Assembly (NCBI GenBank): GCA_002373045.1
Contig: DFHU01000033.1
Span: forward strand, 14,739-24,190
Origin: Pseudoselenomonas ruminantium
GTDB taxonomy: Bacteria > Bacillota > Negativicutes > Selenomonadales > Selenomonadaceae
Direction: 5' to 3'
Length of the DNA stretch: 9,452 nt
A program made the position numbers and the translations under genes. Numbering within the stretch: position 1 is the first letter of the stretch; the number at the start of each line of letters is the position of its first letter. The notes below the pieces were generated by a model. That model was not told the DNA's origin and searched no databases. It saw only the letters and a list, made by a program, of their open reading frames with translations. Shown here piece by piece: positions 1-5,925 of the stretch.

Positions 1-23
1 CAGACAGACAGACAGACAGACAG
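1..23 (+). repeat. CAGA tetranucleotide tract in coding sequence
   Basis: Five complete CAGA units plus CAG run from the first base of the window, so the true tract length is not visible. The tract reads as a D-R-Q-T cycle in the acyltransferase frame (codons beginning at base 3). The other two frames close at TAA 26-28 and TAG 43-45. Gain or loss of one unit would therefore switch the downstream gene off, as in tetranucleotide contingency loci of Haemophilus. The tract may also explain why the sequence begins here, since assemblies often break at such repeats. Confidence 0.9.
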
Positions 24-1043
24 CGTAAAATTAATTCAAGAGTAGAATCAGTAGACTTGATGAAAGGTTTTGCTATTCTATTGGTAGTTTTTGGACATGC
101 CGTAGGTGCTGTTACATCGAGTAAAATGCTGGTAGAAATACCGTATTCATTTACTGCAATATATGATTTTATTTATAGTTTTCATATGCCAATTTTCTTT
201 TTTGTTGCTGGGCTATTTATAGAACGGTGGACACAAAGATCTTATAAAAAAGCTTTGTGGGGAAAATTTTATAGATTAGCTATACCGTATTTTGTATGGG
301 GAGGATTATTTGCTATCTATAAGGAAGTTGGCGGTTCTTTTAGTAATCATTCAGATGAAGGTATTATATCCTTTTTATGGTCGCCATTAATACCTTGGAA
401 TATTTTTTGGTTCTTGTATGTTTTATTGTTTATACAAGTAATCTATTATATATTTATAAATTTATCAGATTCTTATAAGCGTGGAAGAAGATGTTTTTTC
501 TTAATTTCGTTAATACTATTTATGGTCTTTCCGTGCTTGCCGGATGTTTGGATTATACATAATTTATGTAAATTTATGATATTTTTTGCTATAGGTACAT
601 ATATGCTAAAAAGTATGGCGGATTTTGAAAAACAAATGACATTTAAATTATTAGCAGTGATTATAAGTATATTTTGTTTTATTTCGTGCATTTATCTATT
701 TGTTTTAAATGGTGAAAATATGTTGGCGATTAGGAGTAGGGTATTTCTAATTACTGGAAGTGTGGGAATTTTAGCGATAGCTGCTTTTTCATGGTTGGTA
801 ATAAAATTTAGTAAGTTGTGTAATTTTATTCGATATTGCGGCGAGAAATCGATGGAAATATATTTATTACATCCATTTATTTTAGGTGCTTTACGTGTGA
901 TTTTTGATAAAATGTTTGGCTTTGATTATTTATGGATTAAAACGACTTTATTATTTACTATGGCAATGCTTATGTGTTGCTGGCTATGGTATAAGGTAGA
1001 TAATGATAATAGATTTTATAGGTTTATGTTTGGAATAAAATAA
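3..1043 (+). CDS. Membrane acyltransferase, acyltransferase 3 family, 5' end missing, probably phase-variable
   Basis: This is an integral membrane O-acyltransferase of the type that acetylates or otherwise acylates surface polysaccharide. The visible 346 residues carry the family signature: R-x-E-S-x-D-L-M-K-G-x-A (bases 39-77), then VVFGHA with the conserved His at visible residue 32. SFHMPIFFFVAG follows, with its second conserved His at residue 61, then RLAIPYFVWGG. About ten hydrophobic segments follow, and the C-terminus ends with the typical S-M-E-I-Y-L-L-H-P motif. The conserved R..ES.D block lies upstream of the first in-window TTG (57) and ATG (60). Neither of those has a good ribosome binding site. 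I therefore read the gene as starting beyond the left edge, with the CAGA tract inside its coding sequence. Base composition is much more AT-rich than the housekeeping genes, which suggests horizontal acquisition. The acyl donor and the acceptor glycan cannot be told from the sequence. Confidence 0.85.
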   Translation, partial: DRQTDRQRKINSRVESVDLMKGFAILLVVFGHAVGAVTSSKMLVEIPYSFTAIYDFIYSFHMPIFFFVAGLFIERWTQRSYKKALWGKFYRLAIPYFVWGGLFAIYKEVGGSFSNHSDEGIISFLWSPLIPWNIFWFLYVLLFIQVIYYIFINLSDSYKRGRRCFFLISLILFMVFPCLPDVWIIHNLCKFMIFFAIGTYMLKSMADFEKQMTFKLLAVIISIFCFISCIYLFVLNGENMLAIRSRVFLITGSVGILAIAAFSWLVIKFSKLCNFIRYCGEKSMEIYLLHPFILGALRVIFDKMFGFDYLWIKTTLLFTMAMLMCCWLWYKVDNDNRFYRFMFGIK

Positions 1044-1189
1044 TTATATATTGGGGGTATGTTTTTTTATATCAATTCATTAATGCTTTGAATAGAAAAA
1101 ATATATTAAGATTTATAGTGGTTGGCTGGAAAAAGGTCGGGGTGTGGCTGCTAATAGATAGTGACGTATAGGTTTTTTATAAATTCTAG
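1044..1189. other. AT-rich intergenic stretch with no gene seen
   Basis: This is the first half of the 344-base gap between the acyltransferase and the nuclease-fold gene. I see no open frame of useful length, no convincing terminator for the acyltransferase, and no repeat. The second half (1190-1387) holds the leader elements listed separately. Confidence 0.6.
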
Positions 1190-1218
1190 TTGTCTATTTG
1201 TAGATGATATGTTACACT
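1190..1218 (+). promoter_or_regulatory. Possible promoter of the structured leader
   Basis: TTGTCT (1190-1195), a 17-base spacer, then TACACT (1213-1218) preceded by an extended -10 TGT (1210-1212). Both hexamers are imperfect (4 of 6 each). Support comes from position: it would start a transcript near 1225, just ahead of the leader peptide and foldable RNA. No promoter fits in the 29 bases between the terminator and the downstream gene. Confidence 0.35.
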
Positions 1219-1240
1219 GTATGTAGTATAGGTGCTTGTT

Positions 1241-1270
1241 ATGCGTTTAATTATGGTGGCGTGTCAGTAA
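1241..1270 (+). CDS. Possible 9-codon leader peptide (MRLIMVACQ)
   Basis: A short frame of nine codons ends in TAA. AGGTG (1230-1234) lies six bases upstream of its ATG as a plausible ribosome binding site. Its last codons overlap the 5' arm of a stem (GTCAGT, 1263-1268) in the following RNA, so a ribosome on it would open that stem. This is the layout of translation-controlled attenuators. A frame this short can occur by chance, and there is no conservation evidence here. Confidence 0.22.
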   Translation: MRLIMVACQ

Positions 1271-1324
1271 GGATGCTCCGAGTAAGAGAGGTACGTTGAC
1301 CTCAAACTGACGAAGAAAACGTAC
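1261..1324 (+). ncRNA. Foldable leader RNA with two mutually exclusive pairings
   Basis: In one fold, GTCAGT (1263-1268) pairs with ACTGAC (1306-1311). This encloses GAGGT (1288-1292) with ACCTC (1299-1303) and a small GGA/TCC hairpin (1271-1279), making a three-way junction. In the other fold, GTACGTT (1291-1297) pairs with AACGTAC (1318-1324) and destroys both main stems. The strong terminator begins at the next base. I do not recognise a known riboswitch class. It could be a riboswitch, a peptide-controlled attenuator, or a small RNA of about 130 bases ending at the terminator. Confidence 0.4.
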
Positions 1325-1358
1325 AATGGTTCTGCTTGGATGGCAGAACCATTTTTTT
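1325..1358 (+). terminator. Strong intrinsic terminator ahead of the nuclease-fold gene
   Basis: AATGGTTCTGC (1325-1335) and GCAGAACCATT (1343-1353) form a perfect 11-bp stem with a 7-base loop, running into seven T residues (1352-1358). It sits 29 bases before the ATG at 1388, so it would stop leader transcripts before the gene. No upstream segment that clearly pairs with one arm as an antiterminator was found by eye. Confidence 0.8.
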
Positions 1359-1387
1359 GCTTATATATGGATAAAAGAGGTGTGATG

Positions 1388-3064
1388 ATGTCGGCAAAAT
1401 ATAAAATGCCTGTTGGTATAGATGATTTTAAAGAACTTCGCCAAGGTGATTATTATTTTGTAGATAAGACTTCGTTTATTGAGAATCTCATTGATGGTCA
1501 CAGCAAGGTTACACTGATAACTCGTCCTCGCCGTTTTGGCAAGACATTAACTATTTCCATGTTACGCTACTTTTTTACATTTGAAGAAGCTGAGGAAAAT
1601 CGAAAATTATTTGTAGATTGTCATATAGATGCTAATGCTGAGCATATGAAAAATCAAGGTTCTTTACCCGTAGTTATGCTTTCTCTAAAAGATGTCAAGG
1701 CTGAAAGCTACGACTCTATGCTGGCACAATTACGAAGTGTGATGAGTACATTGTATCGTTCATATATGTATTTGTTGCAAAGTGATGCACTTATTGATGC
1801 TGAAAAGAAAACTTTTGAACGTATTGTAAGTGGAAGTGCTGATATTGTGGAATTGCAGCGTTCGTTGGTTGGCTTGACACATTATTTAGAATCCCATTAT
1901 GGCAAGACTGTTTTATTGCTTATTGATGAATATGATGCGCCGATACAAAGTGCCTGGGAAAATGATTGTTACGATAAAGTTATCAATTTTATGCGCGGAT
2001 TTCTTAGCACAGCCTTAAAATCCAATATATCCTTAAATTTCGCAGTAATGACAGGTGTTGTCCGTATCGCTAAGGAAAGTATTTTTTCAGCATTAAATAA
2101 TTTTGAAGTTTCGACCATTGTTGATGGACGTTATCCTGCGGCTATGGGGTTTACACGTCAGGAAGTTTTGACGATGGCTAAAGACTTGGGACAGGAAGAT
2201 AAATTCGATGAAGTCTGTGACTGGTATGATGGTTATAATTTTTCTGGCATAGATATCTATAATCCTTGGTCGGTTATCTGTTATTTTCAACGTGGTTGTC
2301 TGGCACAGCCTTATTGGATAAATACTTCAGGTAATTCCATACTGGCAACGCTCATGCGTTACCGCAGAGCAGAAGATGATGAGGCTTTGCTATCGCTGTT
2401 AGCAGGAGATAGTGTTTTAGTGCCTATTGATGAAAGTGTAATCTATCCGGATATCGAGAACAATAAAGATGCTCTTTATACGATTATGTTAGAAGCCGGA
2501 TATTTGAAAACAGCTACACGCGAATTGGTTGAGGGCGAATTTATCTGTAATTTAGCAATTCCCAACCGGGAAATTCGGACTGTTTATCGCAAGGAAGTTC
2601 TAAATCGTTTTCGTGGAGATATGTTGCCTTCTGATTTGTTGAAAGTATTAACTTACATGACAACGGGAAATGCCAAGGAATTTGCTGAAGGGCTAGAGCG
2701 CTATCTTCAGCAAATGGTGAGTTTTCACGATACAGCTAAGAGACCGGAAAATTTTTATCATGGTTTTATGTTGGGATTATCCGCGTGGCTAATGCCTAAC
2801 TGGCAGGTAAAATCAAACGGCGAATCCGGTGATGGACGTTTTGATATAGCGATTTATCCATGTAAGCAGGGACAGCGAGGAATATGTTTGGAATTTAAAG
2901 CAGCCGATTCTATAGAGAAATTGGATATCATGGCAGAAGAAGCGCTAATTCAAATTGAAGAAATGAACTACTTAGCGGATTTTAATGCGCGTGGTATTGC
3001 GGATGTGTGGTGTTATGGAATTGCTTTTTGTGGCAAACACTTGAAGTTGGTTAGCAGGAAATAA
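1388..3064 (+). CDS. AAA-ATPase-like protein with C-terminal PD-(D/E)XK nuclease fold (PF09820 + DUF1703/PF08011 type)
   Basis: The protein is 558 residues long. Its N-terminus (P8-V-G-I-D-D-F through F24-V-D-K-T) and P-loop-like RPRRFGKT (46-53) are typical of the AAA-ATPase-like family, and a Walker B-like LIDEYD lies at 178-183. The C-terminal region has GDGRFD (D486) followed by E502-F-K504, the expected D...ExK triad of the PD-(D/E)XK fold. Both modules therefore look intact. These proteins are common, often multi-copy, in gut and oral anaerobes; their biological function is not established. I chose ATG 1388 because AGAGGTG (1376-1382) is well placed for it. ATG 1385 is also possible. 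The in-frame ATG at 1340 lies in the loop of the terminator hairpin and is unlikely. Expression appears to need read-through of that terminator. No other defence or toxin gene is next to it. Confidence 0.85.
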   Translation: MSAKYKMPVGIDDFKELRQGDYYFVDKTSFIENLIDGHSKVTLITRPRRFGKTLTISMLRYFFTFEEAEENRKLFVDCHIDANAEHMKNQGSLPVVMLSLKDVKAESYDSMLAQLRSVMSTLYRSYMYLLQSDALIDAEKKTFERIVSGSADIVELQRSLVGLTHYLESHYGKTVLLLIDEYDAPIQSAWENDCYDKVINFMRGFLSTALKSNISLNFAVMTGVVRIAKESIFSALNNFEVSTIVDGRYPAAMGFTRQEVLTMAKDLGQEDKFDEVCDWYDGYNFSGIDIYNPWSVICYFQRGCLAQPYWINTSGNSILATLMRYRRAEDDEALLSLLAGDSVLVPIDESVIYPDIENNKDALYTIMLEAGYLKTATRELVEGEFICNLAIPNREIRTVYRKEVLNRFRGDMLPSDLLKVLTYMTTGNAKEFAEGLERYLQQMVSFHDTAKRPENFYHGFMLGLSAWLMPNWQVKSNGESGDGRFDIAIYPCKQGQRGICLEFKAADSIEKLDIMAEEALIQIEEMNYLADFNARGIADVWCYGIAFCGKHLKLVSRK

Positions 3065-3072
3065 CGTGATAG

Positions 3073-3101
3073 TTTACATCCGTGAATAAAAATAGTACAA
3101 T
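3073..3101 (+). promoter_or_regulatory. Promoter of the acyP-aroQ operon
   Basis: TTTACA (3073-3078), an exact 17-base spacer, then TACAAT (3096-3101): five of six matches to each sigma-70-type hexamer. It lies just after the nuclease-fold gene stop and about 45 bases before the acyP start. Transcription should begin near 3108. Confidence 0.72.
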
Positions 3102-3146
3102 ATAGCTTGAGATTTGTAATGTTGCATCTTGGAGGAGGTAATTATG

Positions 3147-3428
3147 ATGGCAGATTTAGTTCGTTATTTTGGCACGGCAACAGGCAGAGTGCAGGGCGTG
3201 GGCTTTCGGATGTTTGTGCAGCAGAATGCAATGGAACTGGGCATTACCGGCTGGGTGAAGAATATGTCCGATGGAACAGTAACTATGGAACTGCAGGGCC
3301 CGCAGGCGGCTATTGACCGTTTGGAGGCTATTATCCGCGAGGGTAATTACTTTATCAAGGTGCAGAGTTTTGGCTTGGAAGTTCGTGACGTTGTGGCAAT
3401 GGAACAGCGTTTTGAAATTCACTATTAA
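3147..3428 (+). CDS. acyP: Acylphosphatase
   Basis: This small cytosolic enzyme hydrolyses carboxyl-phosphate bonds such as acetyl phosphate or 1,3-bisphosphoglycerate. At 93 residues it is normal length for the family. The signature G13-R-V-Q-G-V-G-F-R21 carries the phosphate-binding Arg. W36-V-K-N39-M-S-D-G carries the catalytic Asn, and the strand ending V-T-M-E-L-Q-G-P follows as expected. The ribosome binding site GGAGGAGGT (3131-3139) leaves 7 bases to ATG 3147. ATG 3144, one codon earlier, is almost equally possible. It is the first gene after its own promoter, and aroQ starts 12 bases after its stop, so the two are probably co-transcribed. No metabolic link to aroQ is evident. Confidence 0.93.
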   Translation: MADLVRYFGTATGRVQGVGFRMFVQQNAMELGITGWVKNMSDGTVTMELQGPQAAIDRLEAIIREGNYFIKVQSFGLEVRDVVAMEQRFEIHY

Positions 3429-3440
3429 GGGGGTGGACAG

Positions 3441-3875
3441 ATGCACAAAGTATTGGTATTAAACGGACCAAATCTTAATCTTTTGGGAACGAGAGAGCCG
3501 GAGATTTACGGCAGTACGACCTTGAAGGATATTGAGGAAATGCTGGAAAAGCGCGGACGTGAGGCTGGTATTGAAGTGGACTGCTTCCAGTCCAATCACG
3601 AGGGCGTGCTGGTGGACAAGATTCAGGCGGCGCGTGGTGTTTATGATTACATCATCTTTAATGCGGCGGCGTTTACCCATTACAGCATTGCCCTGCGGGA
3701 TGCCATTGCGGCGGTGGAAGTGCCGCTTATTGAGGTGCATATCTCGAATATCCATAAGCGGGAGGAATTCCGGCATAATTCGGTTATAGCTCCTGTCGCC
3801 GTGGGGCAGATATGCGGATTGGGCGTGGAAAGCTATTTGGCCGCCATCGAAGCTATTATTTACAAATTACGTTAA
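3441..3875 (+). CDS. aroQ: 3-dehydroquinate dehydratase, type II
   Basis: AroQ converts 3-dehydroquinate to 3-dehydroshikimate, the third step of the shikimate pathway to chorismate. Type II enzymes are small and act as dodecamers; 144 residues is standard. Visible family marks are NGPNLNLLG (8-16), R18 and the catalytic Tyr23 in the I-Y-G motif, and Q-S-N-H-E-G (50-55). N74 and T-H-Y-S (79-82) follow, then E-V-H100-I-S-N with the catalytic His, and R111 in the E-E-F-R-H-N-S block. GGGGGTGG (3429-3436) is its ribosome binding site. It is followed by palindromic DNA and then an M24 peptidase. The order aroQ then Xaa-Pro peptidase is shared with Bacillus (yqhS-yqhT), but the efp gene that follows there is not here. 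Confidence 0.96.
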   Translation: MHKVLVLNGPNLNLLGTREPEIYGSTTLKDIEEMLEKRGREAGIEVDCFQSNHEGVLVDKIQAARGVYDYIIFNAAAFTHYSIALRDAIAAVEVPLIEVHISNIHKREEFRHNSVIAPVAVGQICGLGVESYLAAIEAIIYKLR

Positions 3876-3886
3876 TGCGTGGTGTT

Positions 3887-3983
3887 GTTCTTTTCTTTGG
3901 TGCAAAGAAAAGAACGAAAAGAAACAGCGACTATAAATCCCTTCCGGGGATTTAAAAGTCGCGGGCGCCCTTCTTTGGGCGCC
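3887..3983. repeat. Composite palindromic element of three consecutive hairpins
   Basis: Hairpin 1: GTTCTTTTCTTTG (3887-3899) and its exact complement (3903-3915), 13 bp with loop GTG. Hairpin 2: GCGACT (3927-3932) with AGTCGC (3957-3962), enclosing AAATCCC (3935-3941) with GGGATTT (3947-3953). Hairpin 3: GGCGCCC (3964-3970) with GGGCGCC (3977-3983). None is followed by a T-run on either strand, so they are poor intrinsic terminators. The regular spacing and intergenic position suggest a REP/BIME-like dispersed element. Only one copy is in this window, so dispersal is inference. Confidence 0.6.
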
Positions 3984-4019
3984 AGGATTTGCAGTATTTT
4001 ATAGGAGTTGACCCAACTA

Positions 4020-5099
4020 ATGAAGGAAAGTCGTTTGCAGGCGTTGCGCGCTGTATTAGCTGAAAAAGGTTTGGATGCAGTAATCATTACGAAGTATGTG
4101 AATCTTCACTATTTCAGTGGTTTCCGTGGTGATGATACCACGTTGGTTATCGGCATGAACGATGCCATGCTGATTACGGACAGCCGTTATACAGAACAGG
4201 CTGGTCAGCAGGCGCCGCTTTTTGAGATTGTGGAGCAGAAGGATGGCTTGTTGGCCAAGACTGCTGAATGCGTAAAGAAGATTGGTGCGAAAAGAGTTGG
4301 CTTTGAAGGCAATGCCATTATTTATGACCACTATGCTAAACTGGGCGAACTGCTTGATGGCTGTGAATTCAATACGCCGTTGAAGCTGGATACCCTGCGT
4401 CAGATTAAAGATGCGGAGGAAATCGCCAACATTCGCAAGGCTTGTGAGATTGTGGACATTGCCTTTGCCGATATGCTGACCTATATCCGTCCGGGGATGA
4501 CGGAAGTGCAGGCGGCGGCGCATCTGGAAAACTGCATGCGTGAAAACGGCTCGGAAGGTCCGTCCTTCACGACGATTATGGCATCCGGCGTGCGTGGCAG
4601 TCTGCCGCATGGCATTGCTACGGATAAGGTCATCAATGAAGGCGAGTTTGTCACCATGGATTTTGGTGCGTTCTTTGGCGGTTATGCTTCCGATATCACC
4701 CGCACCATCTGCATGGGCAAGGCTGATGAAAAACAGCGCAAGATTTATAAGGCTGTTTTGGAATCGCAGCTGCTGGGCTTGAGCAAGATTAAGCCGGGCG
4801 TATCGGGCAAGTCCGTCCATGAAGCTGTGCAGGCAAATCTGGCGAAATACGATTTGGCACAGTATTTTGGTCATGGCTTGGGGCATAGCCTTGGGCTGGA
4901 AATCCATGAAGAACCGCGCCTGTCCCTCAAGAGCACCTGTGAAGCTCTGCAGCCGGGGATGTTGGTAACGGATGAACCGGGCGTATATCTGCCGGGCTGG
5001 GGCGGTTTGCGTATCGAAGATACGGTACTCGTGACGGAAACGGGCTGTGAACCGCTGACCAAGGCGCCGAAAGAACTTATTGAACTTGGTGCGCGGTAA
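4020..5099 (+). CDS. M24-family metallopeptidase, Xaa-Pro peptidase type (YqhT/PepQ-like)
   Basis: A cytosolic dimetal peptidase expected to cut X-Pro bonds, either as aminopeptidase P or as prolidase. It has 359 residues: a creatinase-like N-terminal domain (about 1-125) and a pita-bread catalytic domain (about 130-355). All five metal ligands are present: D214 and D225 in DFG-x8-D, H289 in GHSLGLEIHEEP, E319 in DEPGVY, and E333 in LRIED. H296 is the second conserved His. The length matches the short bacterial forms; sequence reading alone does not settle prolidase versus aminopeptidase. I chose ATG 4020. The TTG at 4008 abuts AGGAG (4003-4007) with no spacer. From AGGAG to ATG 4020 is 12 bases, long for a start, but a small hairpin lies between them. 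The exported SIMPL-domain gene follows after 25 bases, probably in the same transcript. Confidence 0.93.
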   Translation: MKESRLQALRAVLAEKGLDAVIITKYVNLHYFSGFRGDDTTLVIGMNDAMLITDSRYTEQAGQQAPLFEIVEQKDGLLAKTAECVKKIGAKRVGFEGNAIIYDHYAKLGELLDGCEFNTPLKLDTLRQIKDAEEIANIRKACEIVDIAFADMLTYIRPGMTEVQAAAHLENCMRENGSEGPSFTTIMASGVRGSLPHGIATDKVINEGEFVTMDFGAFFGGYASDITRTICMGKADEKQRKIYKAVLESQLLGLSKIKPGVSGKSVHEAVQANLAKYDLAQYFGHGLGHSLGLEIHEEPRLSLKSTCEALQPGMLVTDEPGVYLPGWGGLRIEDTVLVTETGCEPLTKAPKELIELGAR

Positions 5100-5124
5100 G
5101 TAAAGTAATGGGGAGGTAATTTCC

Positions 5125-5826
5125 ATGAGATTTGCTAAACTGTTTATGCCGCTTTTGGCTGTAATGCTCGTGTGTTCCTCTGCGGCTTTTGCTGCCGAAG
5201 AACCGGTTTTAGCTGTTGATGGCCGGGGGAGTGCGTCGATTGCGCCGGACCAGGCAGTAGTAACGGTGGGAGTGGTATCCCGTGCCCGCAGTGCCTCGCA
5301 GGCGCAGGCAGAAAACGCGCAGAAAAGCATCGCGATTACGCAGGCTTTGAAACAACTGGGGGTAGCTGGCAGTGATATCAAGAGTCAGAATTTTTCCTTC
5401 CAGCCGGATTATCGTACGGATGACCGCAATCATGCGATAAGCGGTTATACGGCCAGCCATTATCTGCAGATTAATGTCCGCGATATTGCCAAGGCGGGAA
5501 AAATCGTCGATACGGCCTTGCAGTCTGGTGCCAACGAAGTCCATTCCCTGCGTTTTTCCGTCAGCAATCAAAGTTCTGTCCGCAAAGAAGCCTTGGGCAA
5601 GGCCATAAATGATGCCCGCAACAAGGCGGATATTATCGCCCAAGGGCTGGGCTGCCGGATTATTGGCATTAAGAGCGTGTCGGAAAGCACTGGTTCTATC
5701 GAATCCCGTTCCTACAACATGAATATGCTGGCTGCAGCTAAGGCTGTTGATACGAGTTTTGAACCGGGCGTGTTGACGTTAGATGCCAATGTACATATTG
5801 AATATCTGCTGAGCCGAGCCATGTGA
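5125..5826 (+). CDS. Exported SIMPL-domain (DUF541, YggE-like) protein
   Basis: This 233-residue protein begins with a clear Sec signal peptide: R-F-A-K, a hydrophobic core from L6 to F22, and A-F-A cleavage around residue 23 or 24. There is no lipobox, so the mature protein is probably periplasmic or surface-exposed. The mature part fits PF04402. It starts V-D-G-R-G-S-A-S-I-A-P-D-Q-A-V-V-T-V-G-V, the usual first strand (G-x-G-x-x-x-x-x-P-D). It contains the later A-x-x-K-A-x-x-I-A-Q-G-L-G block, where the family aligns best. The E. coli relative YggE has been linked to oxidative stress tolerance; the molecular role is not known. GGGGAGGT (5110-5117) places the start. The gene is followed by the trpE control region with no obvious terminator of its own. 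Confidence 0.9.
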   Translation: MRFAKLFMPLLAVMLVCSSAAFAAEEPVLAVDGRGSASIAPDQAVVTVGVVSRARSASQAQAENAQKSIAITQALKQLGVAGSDIKSQNFSFQPDYRTDDRNHAISGYTASHYLQINVRDIAKAGKIVDTALQSGANEVHSLRFSVSNQSSVRKEALGKAINDARNKADIIAQGLGCRIIGIKSVSESTGSIESRSYNMNMLAAAKAVDTSFEPGVLTLDANVHIEYLLSRAM

Positions 5827-5852
5827 ATATTGTAGTTCAAAAATAAAAACTG

Positions 5853-5890
5853 ATTGTAAAATTATACACATAATTTTACAATTGTGTATA
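5853..5890. promoter_or_regulatory. Overlapping palindromes upstream of the trpE promoter, operator-like
   Basis: ATTGTAAAATTAT (5853-5865) and its exact complement (5870-5882) form a 13-bp inverted repeat with a 4-base centre. TATACACA (5863-5870) and TGTGTATA (5883-5890) form a second perfect repeat that shares bases with the first, with centres 9 bp apart. The pair ends six bases before the TTGACA -35 box. There is no T-run, so I favour a regulator site over a terminator. I do not recognise the regulator. Confidence 0.5.
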
Positions 5891-5896
5891 TATTTC

Positions 5897-5925
5897 TTGA
5901 CATAAAGCCTCTTAAATGTTAACTT
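5897..5925 (+). promoter_or_regulatory. Promoter of trpEG
   Basis: A consensus TTGACA (5897-5902) is followed after 17 bases by TAACTT (5920-5925), a weak -10 box helped by an extended TGT (5917-5919). Transcription would begin near 5932, about 28 bases before the trpE start. That leaves no room for a T-box or a peptide attenuator in the leader. Confidence 0.55.

Noticed and set aside
1307..1318. Hammerhead ribozyme core: CTGACGA followed closely by GAAA, with a possible stem GTACGTT/AACGTAC
   Set aside because: Only one base separates CTGACGA from GAAA, so there is no stem II. No stem I forms between 1298 and 1306, and the base at the cleavage position would be G when the GAAA register is kept.
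1340..1387. Upstream ATG at 1340 as the start of the nuclease-fold protein
   Set aside because: It lies in the loop of a strong terminator hairpin and has no ribosome binding site. ATG 1388 follows AGAGGTG at proper spacing and gives the family's usual N-terminus.
3156..3776. Minus-strand open frames opposite acyP and aroQ
   Set aside because: Both plus-strand genes have complete active sites and ribosome binding sites; the antisense translations look like nothing known.
3887..3983. Intrinsic terminator of aroQ
   Set aside because: The stems are strong but none is followed by a T-run on either strand.
4056..5381. Long open frame of 441 codons on the minus strand
   Set aside because: It lies opposite a peptidase gene with all five metal ligands and part of a SIMPL-domain gene. 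Its translation shows no recognisable domain, and it is explained by codon bias of the real genes.
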